DNA from: Lathyrus oleraceus
Taxonomy: Eukaryota; Streptophyta; Magnoliopsida; Fabales; Fabaceae
Assembly (NCBI RefSeq): GCF_024323335.1
Contig: NC_066580.1
Coordinates: 441,087,351-441,151,350 of the forward strand
DNA length: 64,000 nucleotides
Direction of reading: 5' to 3'
Shown here: piece by piece, positions 24,321 to 37,155 of the stretch
Layout: every line of letters begins with the position of its first letter
Position numbering within the stretch: position 1 is the first letter of the stretch
The notes under the pieces: generated by a model
Database searches by the model: none
Seen by the model: the letters and a program-made list of their open reading frames with translations, nothing else
Told to the model about the DNA's origin: nothing
Translations under genes and position numbers: made by a program

Positions 24321-25847
24321 CATGTGTTAATATTGTTTTCACATTTTATTATTTTAGCTCTATTTCAACTATGTAGTAATGCGGACCTATTGTGGGTAAC
24401 ACGTGCGTATATTGTGTTTAGATTTTTTTTTCCGATTACTTTGAGTTTATGTAAAAAAAAATGTAATATTGATGTAATAATAATATGTTTGGTTGATGTT
24501 TGATTTATTATTGTGTTGCGATCTCGGAGTTAAAATTCAATTTAACTTTCGAAAATTGTTTGGACGCATAGATTCAGTTGGCTCAACTTCTTATAGAGTG
24601 GTTCTTACATGAATCCACTCTAAGTTAGCTTAGAGCTAAATCCAGTTGCTTTCAATTTCGGTTGGTTTCCGGTCACATGGCTTACTCTTGGAATTTCTTA
24701 CAATGAACTTTTAAGTAATATCAACTTAATTTTCAATAATTTCAAACCTTTGTACATTAATCATTTATAATTTAATTTCAAACCATTTTCTCAATAAAAT
24801 CTAAAGAAAAAGATTACCCTGGATGGAATATCCAGTCTTAATCCCGAATATTAGACCCGAGTTGTAAGAGCTTGTAAGTCATATGTATTCGTCTTCTCCT
24901 CTAAAACACTTGTAAATATTCAAACCTTTTTTTCCAATAAAATTGAAATAAATAGATTACCTGGGTGAAAGGTCCAGACATAGTCCCGAGTATTAGACCC
25001 AAGTTGTAAGAGCTTGCAAGTCATAAATACTCGTCTTTCAGGCCCAAAAATGCATCCAACCAATCAAACTATTTTTCGTCGTCGTGCGATTGATCAGAAA
25101 AACCTTTTCATAAACGAAAGACACCTTGTCTTAAGGTGATGTAAAGCAATGCTTCGGCCATAACTGTTGAGTTGAGATAAGTGACGTTTTTCCGAATGTT
25201 GATTTGTAAATCCATTCGATGTGTGGTATACGTCCGCTCCTCATGTGTTTAGGGTAAAACAATATTTTTCGTCGGTTAATAGAATATAGCTTTTGCTAAA
25301 ATCGACCAACAAACAAATATTTTCTACCTAGAACTACGTAAGCCTTGAGTTCTCTATTGAGATACGTAGGAGCAGGATTGCGGAATCTTGTCAGGCCCAT
25401 TAATAAAAAACTTAGGTTTAGTCCCCTTTGTTGCAAAGATCCAAAAGCATCTTCTCTTTTCTTTTGATCCTATTATTCTTTCCCTCATAATAACTTGAGA
25501 AGCCTAACATTTCAAGCTAACACTAATGCGCACAATTAACCTAACGATTCCCGTTGAGTACAACGAACGTTAGGGGTGCTAATACCTTCCCCTTGCGTAA
25601 TCGACTCCCGAACCCTGATTTGGTTGCGACGACCATAATCATTCTCGTTCTTTCTTGGGTTTTATCGATATTTCCCCTTTCCTTTTTAGGAATAATATAT
25701 GTTCGATGGCGACTCTGTTCAGTCCATCACGCGAGTGTGCGATTGCGCCTTGCTAAGTCGTGTTCTCATTTTTCAAGGTGCGACAGTATGGTTTGAACCA
25801 AGGGTTGTGTTGTTTGAATCCACAAGGTAAGTGTGTCTGAACCAAAT

Positions 25848-26045
25848 AGTGTGGCATTAACCAATAAATGGTATGGCCAAAGAGAATAAAATAATGTGGC
25901 ATTAACCAATAGATGGTGATTAGCCAAAGGAAACAAAGGAGTGTGACATTAACCAATATATGGTGTTTAGCCTATAAGAGAAAGAGAAAATGTTATTTGA
26001 ATCAAAGAGTGCGGCGTTAACCAATAGATGGTATGGACAAGGAGA
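25848..26045. repeat. Degenerate tandem repeat with TTAACCAATAGATGGT core, four copies
   Basis: The core recurs near 25856, 25902, 25950 and 26017, with GCCAAAGAGAA-like spacers of variable length. It lies directly right of solo LTR E, in the D sequence. Confidence 0.8.
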
Positions 26046-26058
26046 AAAGAGAGGGTGT

Positions 26059-26690
26059 TTGCCTAAGCACGAGAGGACTGGCAAGCAAACATGAAAGTAA
26101 GAAAGGGTTCACCTAAGCACGAGAGGACTGATAAGACAAACATGAATGAGAAATGGATTTCCTAAGCACGAGAGGTCTGACAAGGAAAATAAGTAGGATA
26201 GAAAGGATTTGCATAAGCACGAGAGGACTAATAGGGAGAACATAAATGAGAAATGGTTTGCCTAAGCACAAGAGGACTGATAAGGCAAATAATGCATGAG
26301 GGGAGCATTTGCCTAAGCACAAGGTCTGATAAGGTAAACAATGTATGAGAGAGAAGTTGGCCTAAGAATGAGGTACGAAAAGGCAACCAATAAAGAAAAG
26401 CGTTTGTCTAAGCACAAGATCTGACAAGACAAACATGCATGAAGAAAGTGTTTTACCTAAGCTCAAGATCTGAAAAGGTAAACAATGCATACATAATGAA
26501 TTTTCCTAAGCACGAGATATGACAAGGAAAACAAGAATGAAAATGGATTTGCCTAAGCATGAGGTCTGACAAAGCAAACAAGGATGCAAATGGTTTGTAT
26601 AAGCACAAGGTCGGACAAGACAAACAATGTATGAGAAGGAAGTTTACCTAAACACGAGGTCTGACAAGGCAAATAAGAAAGCAAAATTCT
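26059..26690. repeat. Minisatellite, about 13 units of 46-52 bp
   Basis: Each unit holds CCTAAGCACGAGGTCTGACA followed by AGGCAAACAATG or a close variant. Units start near 26059, 26110, 26158, 26210, 26258, 26310, 26357, 26404, 26452, 26502, 26548, 26595 and 26643. Early units have an extra AGAGGACT form; later units have the shorter AGGTCT form. It is non-coding and lies inside LTR D. Confidence 0.88.
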
Positions 26691-28742
26691 TTATTTAGAA
26701 ATGGGTATTTGACCATGAGGTATTTAAACCTAAGAAGGCATGGAAATCCAAAGAGTGTATTGTTTGGTCCAAAGACAAAAGTATAGTTGATAAGGTAATG
26801 GTGCAATGTTGAAATGTTTAGGGTGAAAGGTTTGTATGTTGCCCTAAGGCGGAAGAATTGTATTTGATTAGTTATGATTAATTTCTTTATGAAATTTGTG
26901 AAGAAAGTTTAATCGTTGGTACTTAGAGGGAGACAAGCATCTAACCACAAGCTAAGTACAGTCAGTAATTAGAATACTTGAGAGATAAGAGGACAGTGAC
27001 ATCCTAACCACTCTTTTTCTCCCTAAGAGGGCCGAATTAAACTCGTTTTATTGTTAAGTGTTTTGAAGGGAATACAAGTATTGAGCCACAAGATAGGTAG
27101 GGCCGACAACCCAAGTACTCGAGAAATATTGTGTACAAGTACGTACACCGCATTCTTTTTCATCCAGTTTATTGTAAAAATATTTTGAAAATGACTTGAT
27201 GTTGAATCAAGTGTTTGAAGTTTTTGTCAATTATGAAAGGAGTGAGAATGCGAGTGAGATGAAAGTGTGAGAATGGAATGGAATGGAAGAGATACTTGAC
27301 GCTGGATCAAGCATTCACGTTACTTTCAAATGAGTTTGATATGGAAAAGCACTTGACATTGGATTAAGTGTATTTTTATTCTTTTAGAAAGAGTTCTTTT
27401 TTATTGTTTTGGTTTTATCTTGTTTATTAACATATGCAAATGAAGCACCAAAGAAAAGTAAGTTCTACACTATTACATGTTCATGGGGATTGGGAACATT
27501 TTACCCATAATGGGGGATGAGTCATAAACCATGCAAGAATTAAGAAGATTAATACAAGCATACACGAATCATTCAAGACATCAAAATAAACCATACAACC
27601 ATACAAAGTGACCATCTACAATCACAATTCATGAATTAAGATGTAATCAATAGTAAAGTCAAGGGGCCTAAAATATAATGAAGATTAAAAGATGAAACTC
27701 TAAGTATTAAATTAAACCCTAATTAGCTAACATTTATTATTTATCTTTATTATTCTTCTAAAATATGGGAAAAACAATTCAAGCCTAAAAATATAAGTAC
27801 TATCATGAATTTTCTACTTGTTCATCAAAAAATAAAATGTGATAAAAAACATTAAAATGAATTAATTAAAATACAAAACAAATGATAAAAAACACAAAAG
27901 AATTAAAAAAAATGAGTAAAAGTTGGGGGCGCATGGGCCAACAGGAGTGTAGTGAGCAAAATTGGATGGGCCCGGTTTAGAATGAGGCCCAGAGTTATGT
28001 GGTGTGATATAATTTAGGCCAAGGGTGCATGGGAGCAATATGCAGGTGAGTATAGTAAATGTTTGGGGCCTAAACTCAAGACTCTGGGCCCAAACGGAAG
28101 TGGAATCCTGAGGGAGGGAATCGAATTTCAAATCTATAACACATGGCTCCTCACGTGAACTTCCTTCCATACATTTCGCCAGAGAAACGCCTCACCGCGC
28201 CAGAAATCCCTTCCAGCGGCGGGGCTCTATCAATCCAAAGAAAAAGACCCTTAAAAGAACCGTCTTAAAGTCCTCTATCCAAATCCTCCATCAATTTTCC
28301 CCAGTGCTTACCCTAAAACTCAGATCGAAGAAAAAACACAATGAACCCTAGTTAATGAAACCATAAATTAAACGCACGTATGGAGGAATCAAATCCTCTC
28401 ACATTAGGGTTTCGGTTCCCCAAGCTATCAACTACATGGTGGTATCAGAATTAGGGAAAAGGTTGAAGAATTTCTTACCTTCGAGGAAGAAAAGCTCCCT
28501 GGTAATTGTTGAATTTCAAAGAGGATGAAGGTAAATGAAGAAAAGAAAACCAGAGGGATCTTCAATACAGGTGAGAATTCAAATTCAATTGCCCAATAAT
28601 CTTCTTCTTCTCTCAATGATTCTTTCTTCCTCTTCCCTGATTCTTTAGCCTGTAGGATTTGTGACTATGTTGATGCTTGTGTTGCTGAGTGCGTGAGGAA
28701 TTGAGAAGAGTGGTTGAGAGGATTGCGAGTGATTCAATGGGG

Positions 28743-28747
28743 GAGGG
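28743..28747. repeat. Target-site duplication of B, left copy
   Basis: GAGGG here is repeated exactly at 50168-50172, on the other side of B. Confidence 0.88.
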
Positions 28748-29882
28748 TGTTGGTGTAGGGTTAGAGTGTCGGGTTTTTGTTATCGTCTCCACAGGGATTG
28801 TGAGATATCACCGCCGTTCGACAGTTGTTCAATTCTTAACTTAAAGTAACAAGGGGTTTTAGGTTTTTGGTAACTGTAGCTTGCGTAAATGAGTAAGAAA
28901 TTGCGGTAAAAGATTTGGTTTTACGATTTGAGAAATATTGTCAAAGTTTAGGGTTCGACGATCACTTTGCATGCATATGTTCGATCAACAAAACTCATAA
29001 ACTCCTTTAGATGATAAACTATTTCACAAAGTCCTCCCAATGTGTTTATCTCTAACACACATTGTGGTTTTTCCCATTTTGATCCATTGTTGATCTCTCA
29101 CACGATCTATCAAAATGACAACTTTTTGGTTCAACTTTATAGTGAACAAAATCATTCATTACTATCTCTAGCTAACAAACAAGATTGGATGAAAACCTAG
29201 GTAAAGAGTTGGAAAACATCTCTCGATCATAAACCAACACAAAGAGTTATCAATAAAACAAAGTTTTCACCATATATTCATCATTAAAGAGTTTACAAAT
29301 TAAGATCATCCCATATACATACAAAGCTTATGATCATCTACATCTAACCTTGACAAAATGAAGGACTTAGCTACTCATTTTCATGGTAGCTTGGTCAACA
29401 AGTTTCGGTTGAAGGTTGATCAACATCTGAGTCGAAGAATCGAGATTGGATGGGAATCCACCTTCTTTTTATGGAATATTGTTAAGAGATGAAGAAAATG
29501 AGAAAATGGGTTTCTAAGGTACACAAATATGATCCCAAGAAATGCTGAAAAATATCTAAAAATGCTAAGTGTCCTTTCCAAAAAGTAGCCCCTGCTACTT
29601 ATAGTACTGGTTACTGAGCTGTCATGCTCGCTAGGCGAGCAGAATGGTTCACCTAGCGAGCCCCAAAATAGGCCACCAGAAGTGCCTGCACCCAGAGAAA
29701 TCATCTAAGTCCAGAATGCATGTGTTCGCTAGGCGAAGAATCCTTCGCTAGGCGAAGCCCACGCTTCCTCCTTCGCTCCAGCGAGTTTAGATGGTTTTGC
29801 TACTGGAATTGCTCGCTGGGAACTCGCTGGATGTTCGCCTAGCGAATGAGTGCTAGCTATGGTTTTGTACAAGTCCGAGGGT
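28748..29882 (-). mobile_element. 3' LTR of B, distal part
   Basis: It aligns with 48673-49807. On the plus strand it starts TGTTGGTGTA (the minus-strand LTR end TACACCAACA) and breaks off at AGGGT, where A inserted. It contains CpG dyads: GCTCGCTAGGCGAGC (29626-29640), TTCGCTAGGCGAA (29725-29737), CTTCGCTAGGCGAAG (29743-29757) and TTCGCCTAGCGAA (29834-29846). Confidence 0.92.
29878..29882. repeat. Target-site duplication of A, left copy
   Basis: AGGGT here and at 43524-43528 bracket A exactly. In the uninterrupted LTR at 49800-49810 the equivalent site occurs once (GGGGGTGTTCGC). Confidence 0.92.
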
Positions 29883-31628
29883 TGATAACATGAAACTATA
29901 TCACATTTTTAGACTTGATTTAATTAAATTATATCGTTATTTGATTCAATTTATTTTATATTATTCGATATTACTCGGCATTTTCTTATTATTTATTTCA
30001 GGTATCATTATTTAAAGCACATGTGAAAAAGAAAGAAAAGGGGTGCAAAAAGAAGATTTTCTAGGAAAAGCAGCAAGCTGAAGCACCAAAGCCCAGCCCA
30101 CGTTTGGAACAAAGAAAATTGTTGTCACAACCGCAACAAGCACGTGCCGACCGCCACGTCCTAAGACCTAGTGTTACGACCGTAACACATAGTGTGACGG
30201 ACGTCACACATTCCACTCCTATATTTTTGGCTTTACGTGCGTAACGGAGTGGACGGTTTCCCCCTAAATTTTCTCATGCACTCGAAGACGCTTTGAACCA
30301 TACTGAAGACACATTCTAGGAGACGGTTATCTTGGGAGGTTAATATAAATAAACCTCACAAAAGCCAATTGCATCTCTCTCTTCTCCGTACAATTTTTCC
30401 AGCATTCTAAGTTTTGCAAGCAATTTATTTCTTTCTTTTTTCTAGTTTAATTTCTGAAGCATACAATTTATTTTCTCACGATAGTTTCTACACCGGAAAC
30501 TATTGTGTAATTTTTACTGGATCTAACCTTACGTTAGATCATAGTGTTTTATTTCCTTGTTTTTACTTTCCTATCGGATCTAGAATTGTGAAGAACAAAT
30601 CCAACCGACTTGTGGTGGAGTGTTCGAGCATCGAAGCGTAGAAGATAAAATCCAGATTTCTAGTATTTTTCCAGGTTCATTAATTAATTGATTTATCGTT
30701 TTAATTTACATATGCTTTGTTCCGCTGTTTATATATGTTGTTTGTTTGATATGGCCGTATTTATGCATGATTATTGTTTATGCATGTTCATCATGTCTGG
30801 CTAATTAATTTAGATATCGGTATGTAAAGTAAGCGGAATTAAGGAATCAAAGTTGAGTTGGTTTAAATTTATTTCAGAATATAGTCACTCTTTTTCTGGT
30901 CTCAATTTACAAAGTTAATACCAAGGTTTTTGTACGAGAGTAAAAGACATAAAGAAGTTAAAATCAATAGAACGACGGTTTGAGTTTTTAACTGGACAGT
31001 GTAAATTGAACATTAACTTTAAATCAGGGAGAAAGCAATTTTTAAGGTTAATTAAATTCTAATTATTTTCAAAAATTATTTTTAAAAGTTAAATGTGAGG
31101 ACGAGAGTTAAGCATTTAAGTTTAATCATATAATCTAAGTCAACAGAGCGAGAGTTTGAGACGAGGGCGTTTAAACGGTTAGTATTTTCTCAAAAGGAGT
31201 TTCTATAGATTCTATTATTTTCAAAAGTGATTTTAGACTTAACGAAATAGTGAGAGCGTACGTTAAAATATAAAGTCATAGTCTGATTCAACAAAGCGAG
31301 AGTTTGAGGAAAAGACTTTTAATTAATAGTGTCTACTGAAAAGACTTATTTTAAAATTAAGAAAAAGACCAACGAAGATTTGATTCCCCAAATACGACGA
31401 ACTACATACTGATATCCATATTATTTGATATTTTATCTAGATCCAAATTTAGTTTTATTTTTTTTCCCCTAATCATTAAAGTATCATCCACCTTAGCTTT
31501 ACGCAGTAACCCTAGAAAAATGGTAGATCGATTCATTAAGTTCCTGTGGGATCGATATCTTTTAAAACTACGCGATTAGACTGTGCGCTTGCAGTTAGTA
31601 CCCCAATAGACTCATAAAGTCGCGATCA
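29883..31628 (+). mobile_element. 5' LTR of A
   Basis: Begins TGATAACATG and ends GCGATCA. Its upstream part holds a cluster of two-fold motifs with a two-base spacer: GTGTTACGACCGTAACAC (30171-30188), GTGTGACGGACGTCACAC (30192-30209) and TTACGTGCGTAA (30233-30244). A TATAAATAAA sequence at 30347-30356 is a plausible TATA box, with transcription then starting near 30380. Confidence 0.95.
30171..30244. promoter_or_regulatory. ACG-NN-CGT dyad cluster in the LTR of A
   Basis: Three inverted motifs with arms ending ACG and CGT around a two-base spacer lie within 75 bp, about 100 bp upstream of the TATA-like site. TGACG and ACGTCA are the core half-sites of plant bZIP (TGA-class) factors, so a role as LTR enhancer is a reasonable inference. 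The 3' LTR repeats them at 42066-42083 and 42087-42104. Confidence 0.5.
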
Positions 31629-31634
31629 AGTTTT

Positions 31635-31652
31635 TGACGCCGTTGCCGGGGA
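31635..31652 (+). other. Primer-binding site of A, Asp-tRNA type
   Basis: TGACGCCGTTGCCGGGGA lies six bases after the LTR. It matches the complement of the 3' end of plant tRNA-Asp at 17 of 18 positions; the third base differs (A for G). Asp-tRNA priming is usual for Athila elements. Confidence 0.85.
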
Positions 31653-31737
31653 CTTTTATTTAGTCGATATCGTAACTCTTCTGTTACGCTGTAGAGACTA
31701 AGGCAATTTTTATTTTTTTCCTTTTTCGTTGATTTGT

Positions 31738-33846
31738 ATGCCACACACTCGCTCACAAGGCGAGCCGTACTACTTACGAATCAACGACGTCGAACGATAT
31801 CTCCGATTATTATGACAAATTCGGGAGTATCATGCTAGAAACAATCTTCCTCCAATCGAAGTTCCTGATCTCAAAAATCTCCTTCCTTTAACGATACCAG
31901 CGATGGCCGAACCAGCTCGTGCTCTTCGAGATTACGCTGCTTCATCATAGGATGAGCCGCATTCGAGTATTGCTCCACCCGCAATCGAAGCGAACAACTT
32001 CGAACTTAAACCTTCATTGTTGCAGGCAGTGCAACAGAATCAATTTTTTGGAAATCCTACCGAGGATCCAAACCTTCATTTATCCGTATTTGTCCAATAC
32101 GCTGACACTGTTAAAGCTAATGGTGTCACTTCAGAGGCAATTCGACTTCGTCTCTTTCCTTTCTCATTAAGAGATAAAGCTAGAAGATGGCTTCAGTCTC
32201 TTCCTTCCAACTCAGTCACCACATGGAATGAGTTGAAGAAAGTCTTTCTTGCCCGATATTTTCCTCCAAGCAAAACAGCTATGTTGAGAGCCCAGATAAA
32301 TGGATTTAAGCAAAAAGATAACGAATCTCTTTTCGAAGCATGGGAAAGATACAAGGACATGATGAGACTTTTCCCACACCATGGTTTAGAGGACTGGTTA
32401 GTAATTCACACCTTCTACAATGGTCTCTTGTACAACACAAGGTTAACAATAGACGTCGCCGCCGGTGGTGCGCTTATGGATAAACCTTACACCGACGCTT
32501 ATCAACTTATCGAGAGCATGGCTCAAAATCATTATCAGTGGGGAAGCGACCGAACAGTGGTAGAAAAACCTCAAACAAAAGGTGGCATGTACGAGATAAG
32601 TAGCCTTGATCATGTTAATGCAAAAGTGGATGCTCTTGCCCAGAAAATTGAAAGTTTAAATGTATCACCTCCAGCCACCGTGGTTGTCGTAACTCAAAAT
32701 TGCGAGGTCTGTGGAATTCAAGGTCACACTCCTACAGATTGTCAACTCCTAACAGGAATTCAAACAGAACAGGTGAACTATGCTCAAGGAAATCCTTACT
32801 CGAATACCTATAACTCAAACTGGAAGAACCATCCTAATTTCTCGTATAAAAGTAACAACGCTTTATACGCACCAGGTCAAGCTCCCAGTCAAGCTCCAGC
32901 TGTACCACCTGGATATCAAAAGCCGACCCCATCTACACCTAACAATAACGTTCCTAGGAAATCCAACTTGGAAATCATGATGGAGAACTTCATAGCTTCT
33001 CAACAGCAAACCAATAAAGAGTTCTTAAACCAGAATGTACACACTAGCGAACAAATTAAACAACTAGCAAGTAAAGTAGATGCCCTGGCTACCCATAACA
33101 AAATGCTTGAAACACAAATCTCGCAAGTAGCTCAACAACAAGCGTCTACTGCTGCCCCAACTAGTACATTTCCTGGACAGCCACAACCTAATCCGAAAGG
33201 CCACGCTCATGCAATTATCTTACGAAGTGGTACAGAGGTAGAAGGACCATCTGACCCAAGGATTGAGAACCAAAACTCTAAAAAGTCAACTGAGGAAGAA
33301 GGTAAACCTAAGGAAAAGGAAGAGTGTAATGAGGAAACCGTAGAAAAAAAAGAACCTTATGTACCTCCACCACCTTACAAACCACCTATCCCTTATCCTC
33401 AAAGGCTAATTAAAACCAAAAACGGGGGCCAATTTAAAAAATTTGTTGACCTACTGAAACAATTAAACATCACAATTCCTTTTACAGAAGCTATTACACA
33501 AATGCCCTCATATGCTAAGTTCTTAAAAGAAATTTTATCTAATAAAAGGAAACTTGAAGATAACGAAACCGTTACACTCACTGCTGAGTGTAGTGCAATA
33601 ATCCAAAATATGCCTCCTAAACTTAAAGATCCTGGTAGTTTTTCTATACCCTGTCATATAGGAAAATTTGTCATAGGCAAAGCTTTATGCGATTTAGGAG
33701 CCGGTATCAGTGTTATGCCCTTGTCCATATGCAAGAAACTTGAAATGGGAGAATTAAGACCAACTAAAATGTCTGTGCAATTAGCAGATCGTTCCGTTAA
33801 ATATCCCGTAGGAATTCTTGAAAACGTTCCCGTACGCATAGGTTAA
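31738..33846 (+). pseudogene. Gag-protease region of A, three in-frame stops
   Basis: The frame opens with ATG at 31738 (MPHTRSQGEPYYLRINDV). It is interrupted by TGA at 31813 and TAG at 31948, then runs open from there to TAA at 33844. The capsid-like part includes LRDKARRWLQSLP, LARYFPPSKTAMLR and FYNGLLYNTRLTID. A CCHC zinc knuckle sits at 32701-32742 (CEVCGIQGHTPTDC). After a P-rich linker (PYVPPPPYKPPIPYPQRL), the protease shows the Athila-type DLGA active site in ALCDLGAGISVMPLS (33685-33730). The same frame continues into RT, so gag and pol were one polyprotein. All three stops are where one C-to-T change would make a stop. Confidence 0.92.
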
Positions 33847-35631
33847 TTCTACATTCCCACCGATTTTATAATTATGGACATAAGAGAAGATGAAGTTACC
33901 CCCATTATATTGGGAAGACCCTTCTTAGCAACTGTCGGTGCTATCATTGACATAAAACGAGGACGACTCACTTTCGAAGTAGGAGAAGAGAAAATTGAGT
34001 TTATTCTTTCCCAATTTTTGAAAGCACCTGCGATAGAAGACACATGTTACTTCATGGATATCATTGATGAATGCATAAAAGAAACAGAATTCGAAAATGA
34101 CGATTTGTCCGACTATCGTGTAGAAGACAGACTGAACCAATGTTTAGCAATAACATCAGATCCTACGCAATGCCTTAAGAAACCAACCCCTGACCTGAAA
34201 ACACTTCCCCAAAATCTGAGATATGAATTCCTAGACTTAGAACTTGAACGACCAGTAATAGTCAATGCAGACCTAGGAAAACTTGAAACCGAAAAACTTC
34301 TACATATCTTAAGAAAATATCCAATCTCATTAGGATACAACATCACCGATCTTAAAGGGATAAGTCATTCTATTTGTATGCACCGCATCATGCTAGAAGA
34401 AGATTGTAAGACTTCTAGGGAACATCAGAGGAGACTAAACCCGATCATGAGCGAGGTAGTGAAGAAGGAAGTAACGAAGTTATTAGAGGCAGGTATCATA
34501 TATCCTATATATGATAGCAAATGGGTTAGTCCTGTACACGTAGTACCAAAGAAAGGAGGTATAACAGTGATCGAAAATGAAAAAGGAGAAACTATAACCA
34601 AACGAATTGAATCGGGATGGAGAATATGCATTGATTATAGAAAGCTAAACAAAGCAACCCGAAAAGATCATTTTCCTTTACCATTCATAGACCAGATGTT
34701 AGAACGACTAGCCAAGCATTCTCATTTCTGCTATCTGGACGGTTACTCAGGTTTCTTTCAAATACCAATTCATCCTGATGACCAAGAAAAGACAACGTTC
34801 ACATGTCCTTTTGGTACCTTCGCTTATCGACGAATGCTGTTTGGCTTGTGCAATGCTCCTGCAACTTTCCAAAGGTGCATGATGGCAATATTCGCCGATT
34901 TTCTCGAAAACATCATGGAAGTCTTTATGGATGACTTTTCCGTATGCGGGCAAAGTTTCGAAGAATGTCTTGAAAACCTAGAAAGAGTTCTAGAACGATG
35001 TGTAAAAGTAAACCTAGTACTTAATTGGGAAAAATGTCACTTTATGGTACAAGAAGGAATTGTTTTAGGACACATCATATCAAATAGAGGAATTGAAGTA
35101 GACAAAGCCAAAATCGAAGTAATCGAAAACCTTCAACCTCCGAAAACCGTGAGGGAAATACGAAGCTTCTTAGGACATGCCGGTTTTTACCGACGATTCA
35201 TTAAAGATTTCTCTAAAATAACTAAACCTTTAACCGAATTATTAATGAAAGACGCTGAATTCATCTTCGACAATAAATGTTTAGAAGCATTTCAAACACT
35301 TAAACAAGTATTGATCTCCGCGCCCATAATGCAGACCCCGGATTGGAATGAACCTTTCGAAATAATGTGTGACGCAAGTGACTACGCCGTAGGCGCTGTT
35401 CTAGGACAACGAAAGGATAAAAAACTTCACGTCATATATTATGCGAGTAAAACTCTAGATGAAGCGCAAATGAATTACGCCACGACCGAGAAAGAACTTT
35501 TAGCAGTAGTATTTGCACTAGATAAATTTTGTTCCTACTTGGTCGGAGCTAAAATAATCGTTTACACTAATCACGCTGCCATTAAGTACCTCTTAACAAA
35601 AAAGGACGCTAAACCTAGACTCCTAAGGTGA
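33847..35631 (+). pseudogene. Reverse transcriptase-RNase H region of A
   Basis: Continues the gag frame after the TAA at 33844 and ends at a TGA at 35629 where a tryptophan codon is expected. RT motifs: CIDYRKLNKATRKDHFPLPF (34630 area), YLDGYSGFFQI with the first catalytic Asp, FGLCNAPATFQRCM, and the FMDDFS box (34927 area) with the other two Asp residues. HFCYL and LGHIIS are intact. RNase H shows CDASDYAVGAVLGQ and the glutamate in TTEKELLAV. The final catalytic Asp is replaced by Asn in IVYTNHAAIKYL, a one-base G-to-A change. The linker before RT holds an acidic segment (MDIIDECIKETEFENDD). Confidence 0.94.
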
Positions 35632-37140
35632 ATCTTGTTGCTACAAGAATTTGATTTGGAAATCAAAGATAAAAAAGGAACTGAAAACGTAGGAGCAGAT
35701 CACCTCTCTAGACTCGAAAACCTGGAACCGGAAAGAACATCGATCAATGATGATTTCTCGTACGATAAACTTATAGCTAATTTGGAAGAAAATAGAGCTG
35801 ACAAACAGGTAGAGACCACCTTGGCTGTATGCGTTACACCATGGTACGCTGACTTTGTCAATTATTTAGCCGCCGGAGTGGTTCCACTTGATTTATCCTA
35901 CCAACAAAAGAAACGATTCTTCCATGACATAAAACATTATTACTGGGACGACCCTTTACTTTTCAAAAGAGGCTCCGATGGTATTTTCCGTCGCTGTATA
36001 CCTGAAGAAGAGGTAGAAAGTATAATCCGACATTGTCATTCTGCTCCTTATGGTGGACATGCAAGTACATCCAAAACCCGCTCTAAAATCCTACAAGCCG
36101 GTCTTTATTGGCCAAACATATGGAAGGATGTACATACCGCTGTCAAGAAATGCGATAGGTGTCAACGCACAGGAAACATATCTAGACGTGACGAAATGCC
36201 ACAAAAAGGCATTTTGGAAGTAGAAATTTTCGATGTGTGGGGAATAGATTTCATGGGACCTTTTCCACCTTCTTTTGGTAACAAGTACATACTCGTAGCG
36301 GTTGACTACATATCAAAATGGATTGAGGCTATAGCTTCTCCAACAAACGACACACGAGTAGTAATTAAAGTCTTTAAGAATATAATCTTTCCAAGATTTG
36401 GTGTCCCAAGAATAGTCATCAGTGACGGTGGATCTCATTTCATATCTAAAATACTCGAAAAATTATTGTTAAAGTATGGTGTAAAACATCGAGTAGCAAC
36501 ACCTTACCATCCTCAAACTAGTGGACAAGTGGAAGTGTCTAATAGAGAAATTAAACAGATATTGGAAAAAACTGTCGCTACATCGAGGAAAGACTGGTCA
36601 TCAAAATTACCCGAAGCTTTATGAGCATATCGAACCGCTTACAAAACTCCCATAGGAACAACCCCATTTAAGCTTATTTATGGTAAATCGTGTCACCTCC
36701 TAGTGGAGTTAGAACATAAGGCCTATTGGGCTATTAAAAATTTAAATTTAAACTATAAGGCCGCCGGTGAAAAGTGAATTCTAGATATAAACGAATTAGA
36801 GGAACTTAGACAAGATGTATACGAAAATGCTAAAATCTACAAGGAAAGAACGAAAAAATGGCATGATAAACGTATATCAAGGAAAACTTTCAAACAAGGC
36901 GATGTAGTCCTATTGTTTAACTCTAGACTTAAGTTATTCCCTGGAAAACTACGCTCTAGGTGGTTTGGCCCTTTCAAAGTCACTAATGTCTTTTCTAGTG
37001 GGGCTGTAGAAATTAAAGGAAAATCTATTGAATCATTTATCGTAAACGGGCAGCGTCTAAAACATTATCATTATGCTGAAAACAATGAAGACTCACAAGT
37101 CCTGCACTTAGACGTATTGTCTCCAAAATTAATAGATTAA
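35632..37140 (+). pseudogene. Integrase region of A
   Basis: In frame with RT-RNase H. The HHCC zinc domain is at about 36020-36165 ([13 protein letters not shown], then [10 protein letters not shown]). The DDE core is complete: Asp in [11 protein letters not shown], Asp in VISDGGSHF, Glu in [13 protein letters not shown]. The GPY/F module reads [10 protein letters not shown] near 36955. Stops occur at 36622 (TGA, where B has Trp in [10 protein letters not shown]) and 36775 (TGA, where B has Arg in [10 protein letters not shown]). The natural stop is TAA at 37138. About 75 residues follow the GPF module, with no chromodomain, as expected for Athila. Confidence 0.94.
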
Positions 37141-37155
37141 TATTTAATAGTTTTT

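Noticed and set aside
26059..26690. Minisatellite considered as a CRISPR-like array
   Set aside because: Units are degenerate and contiguous with no unique spacers, and this is a plant nuclear sequence.
28428..28616. Short ORFs and GGCCCA-rich segment at 27900-28700 as a host gene promoter
   Set aside because: The segment is continuous with 50173 onward once B is removed and belongs to LTR D; no gene follows.
30414..30641. 75-codon ORF duplicated at 42309-42536 in both LTRs of A
   Set aside because: The duplication is simply the two LTRs. It lies after the probable transcription start and lacks homology, so it is most likely leader sequence, though a short upstream ORF cannot be excluded.
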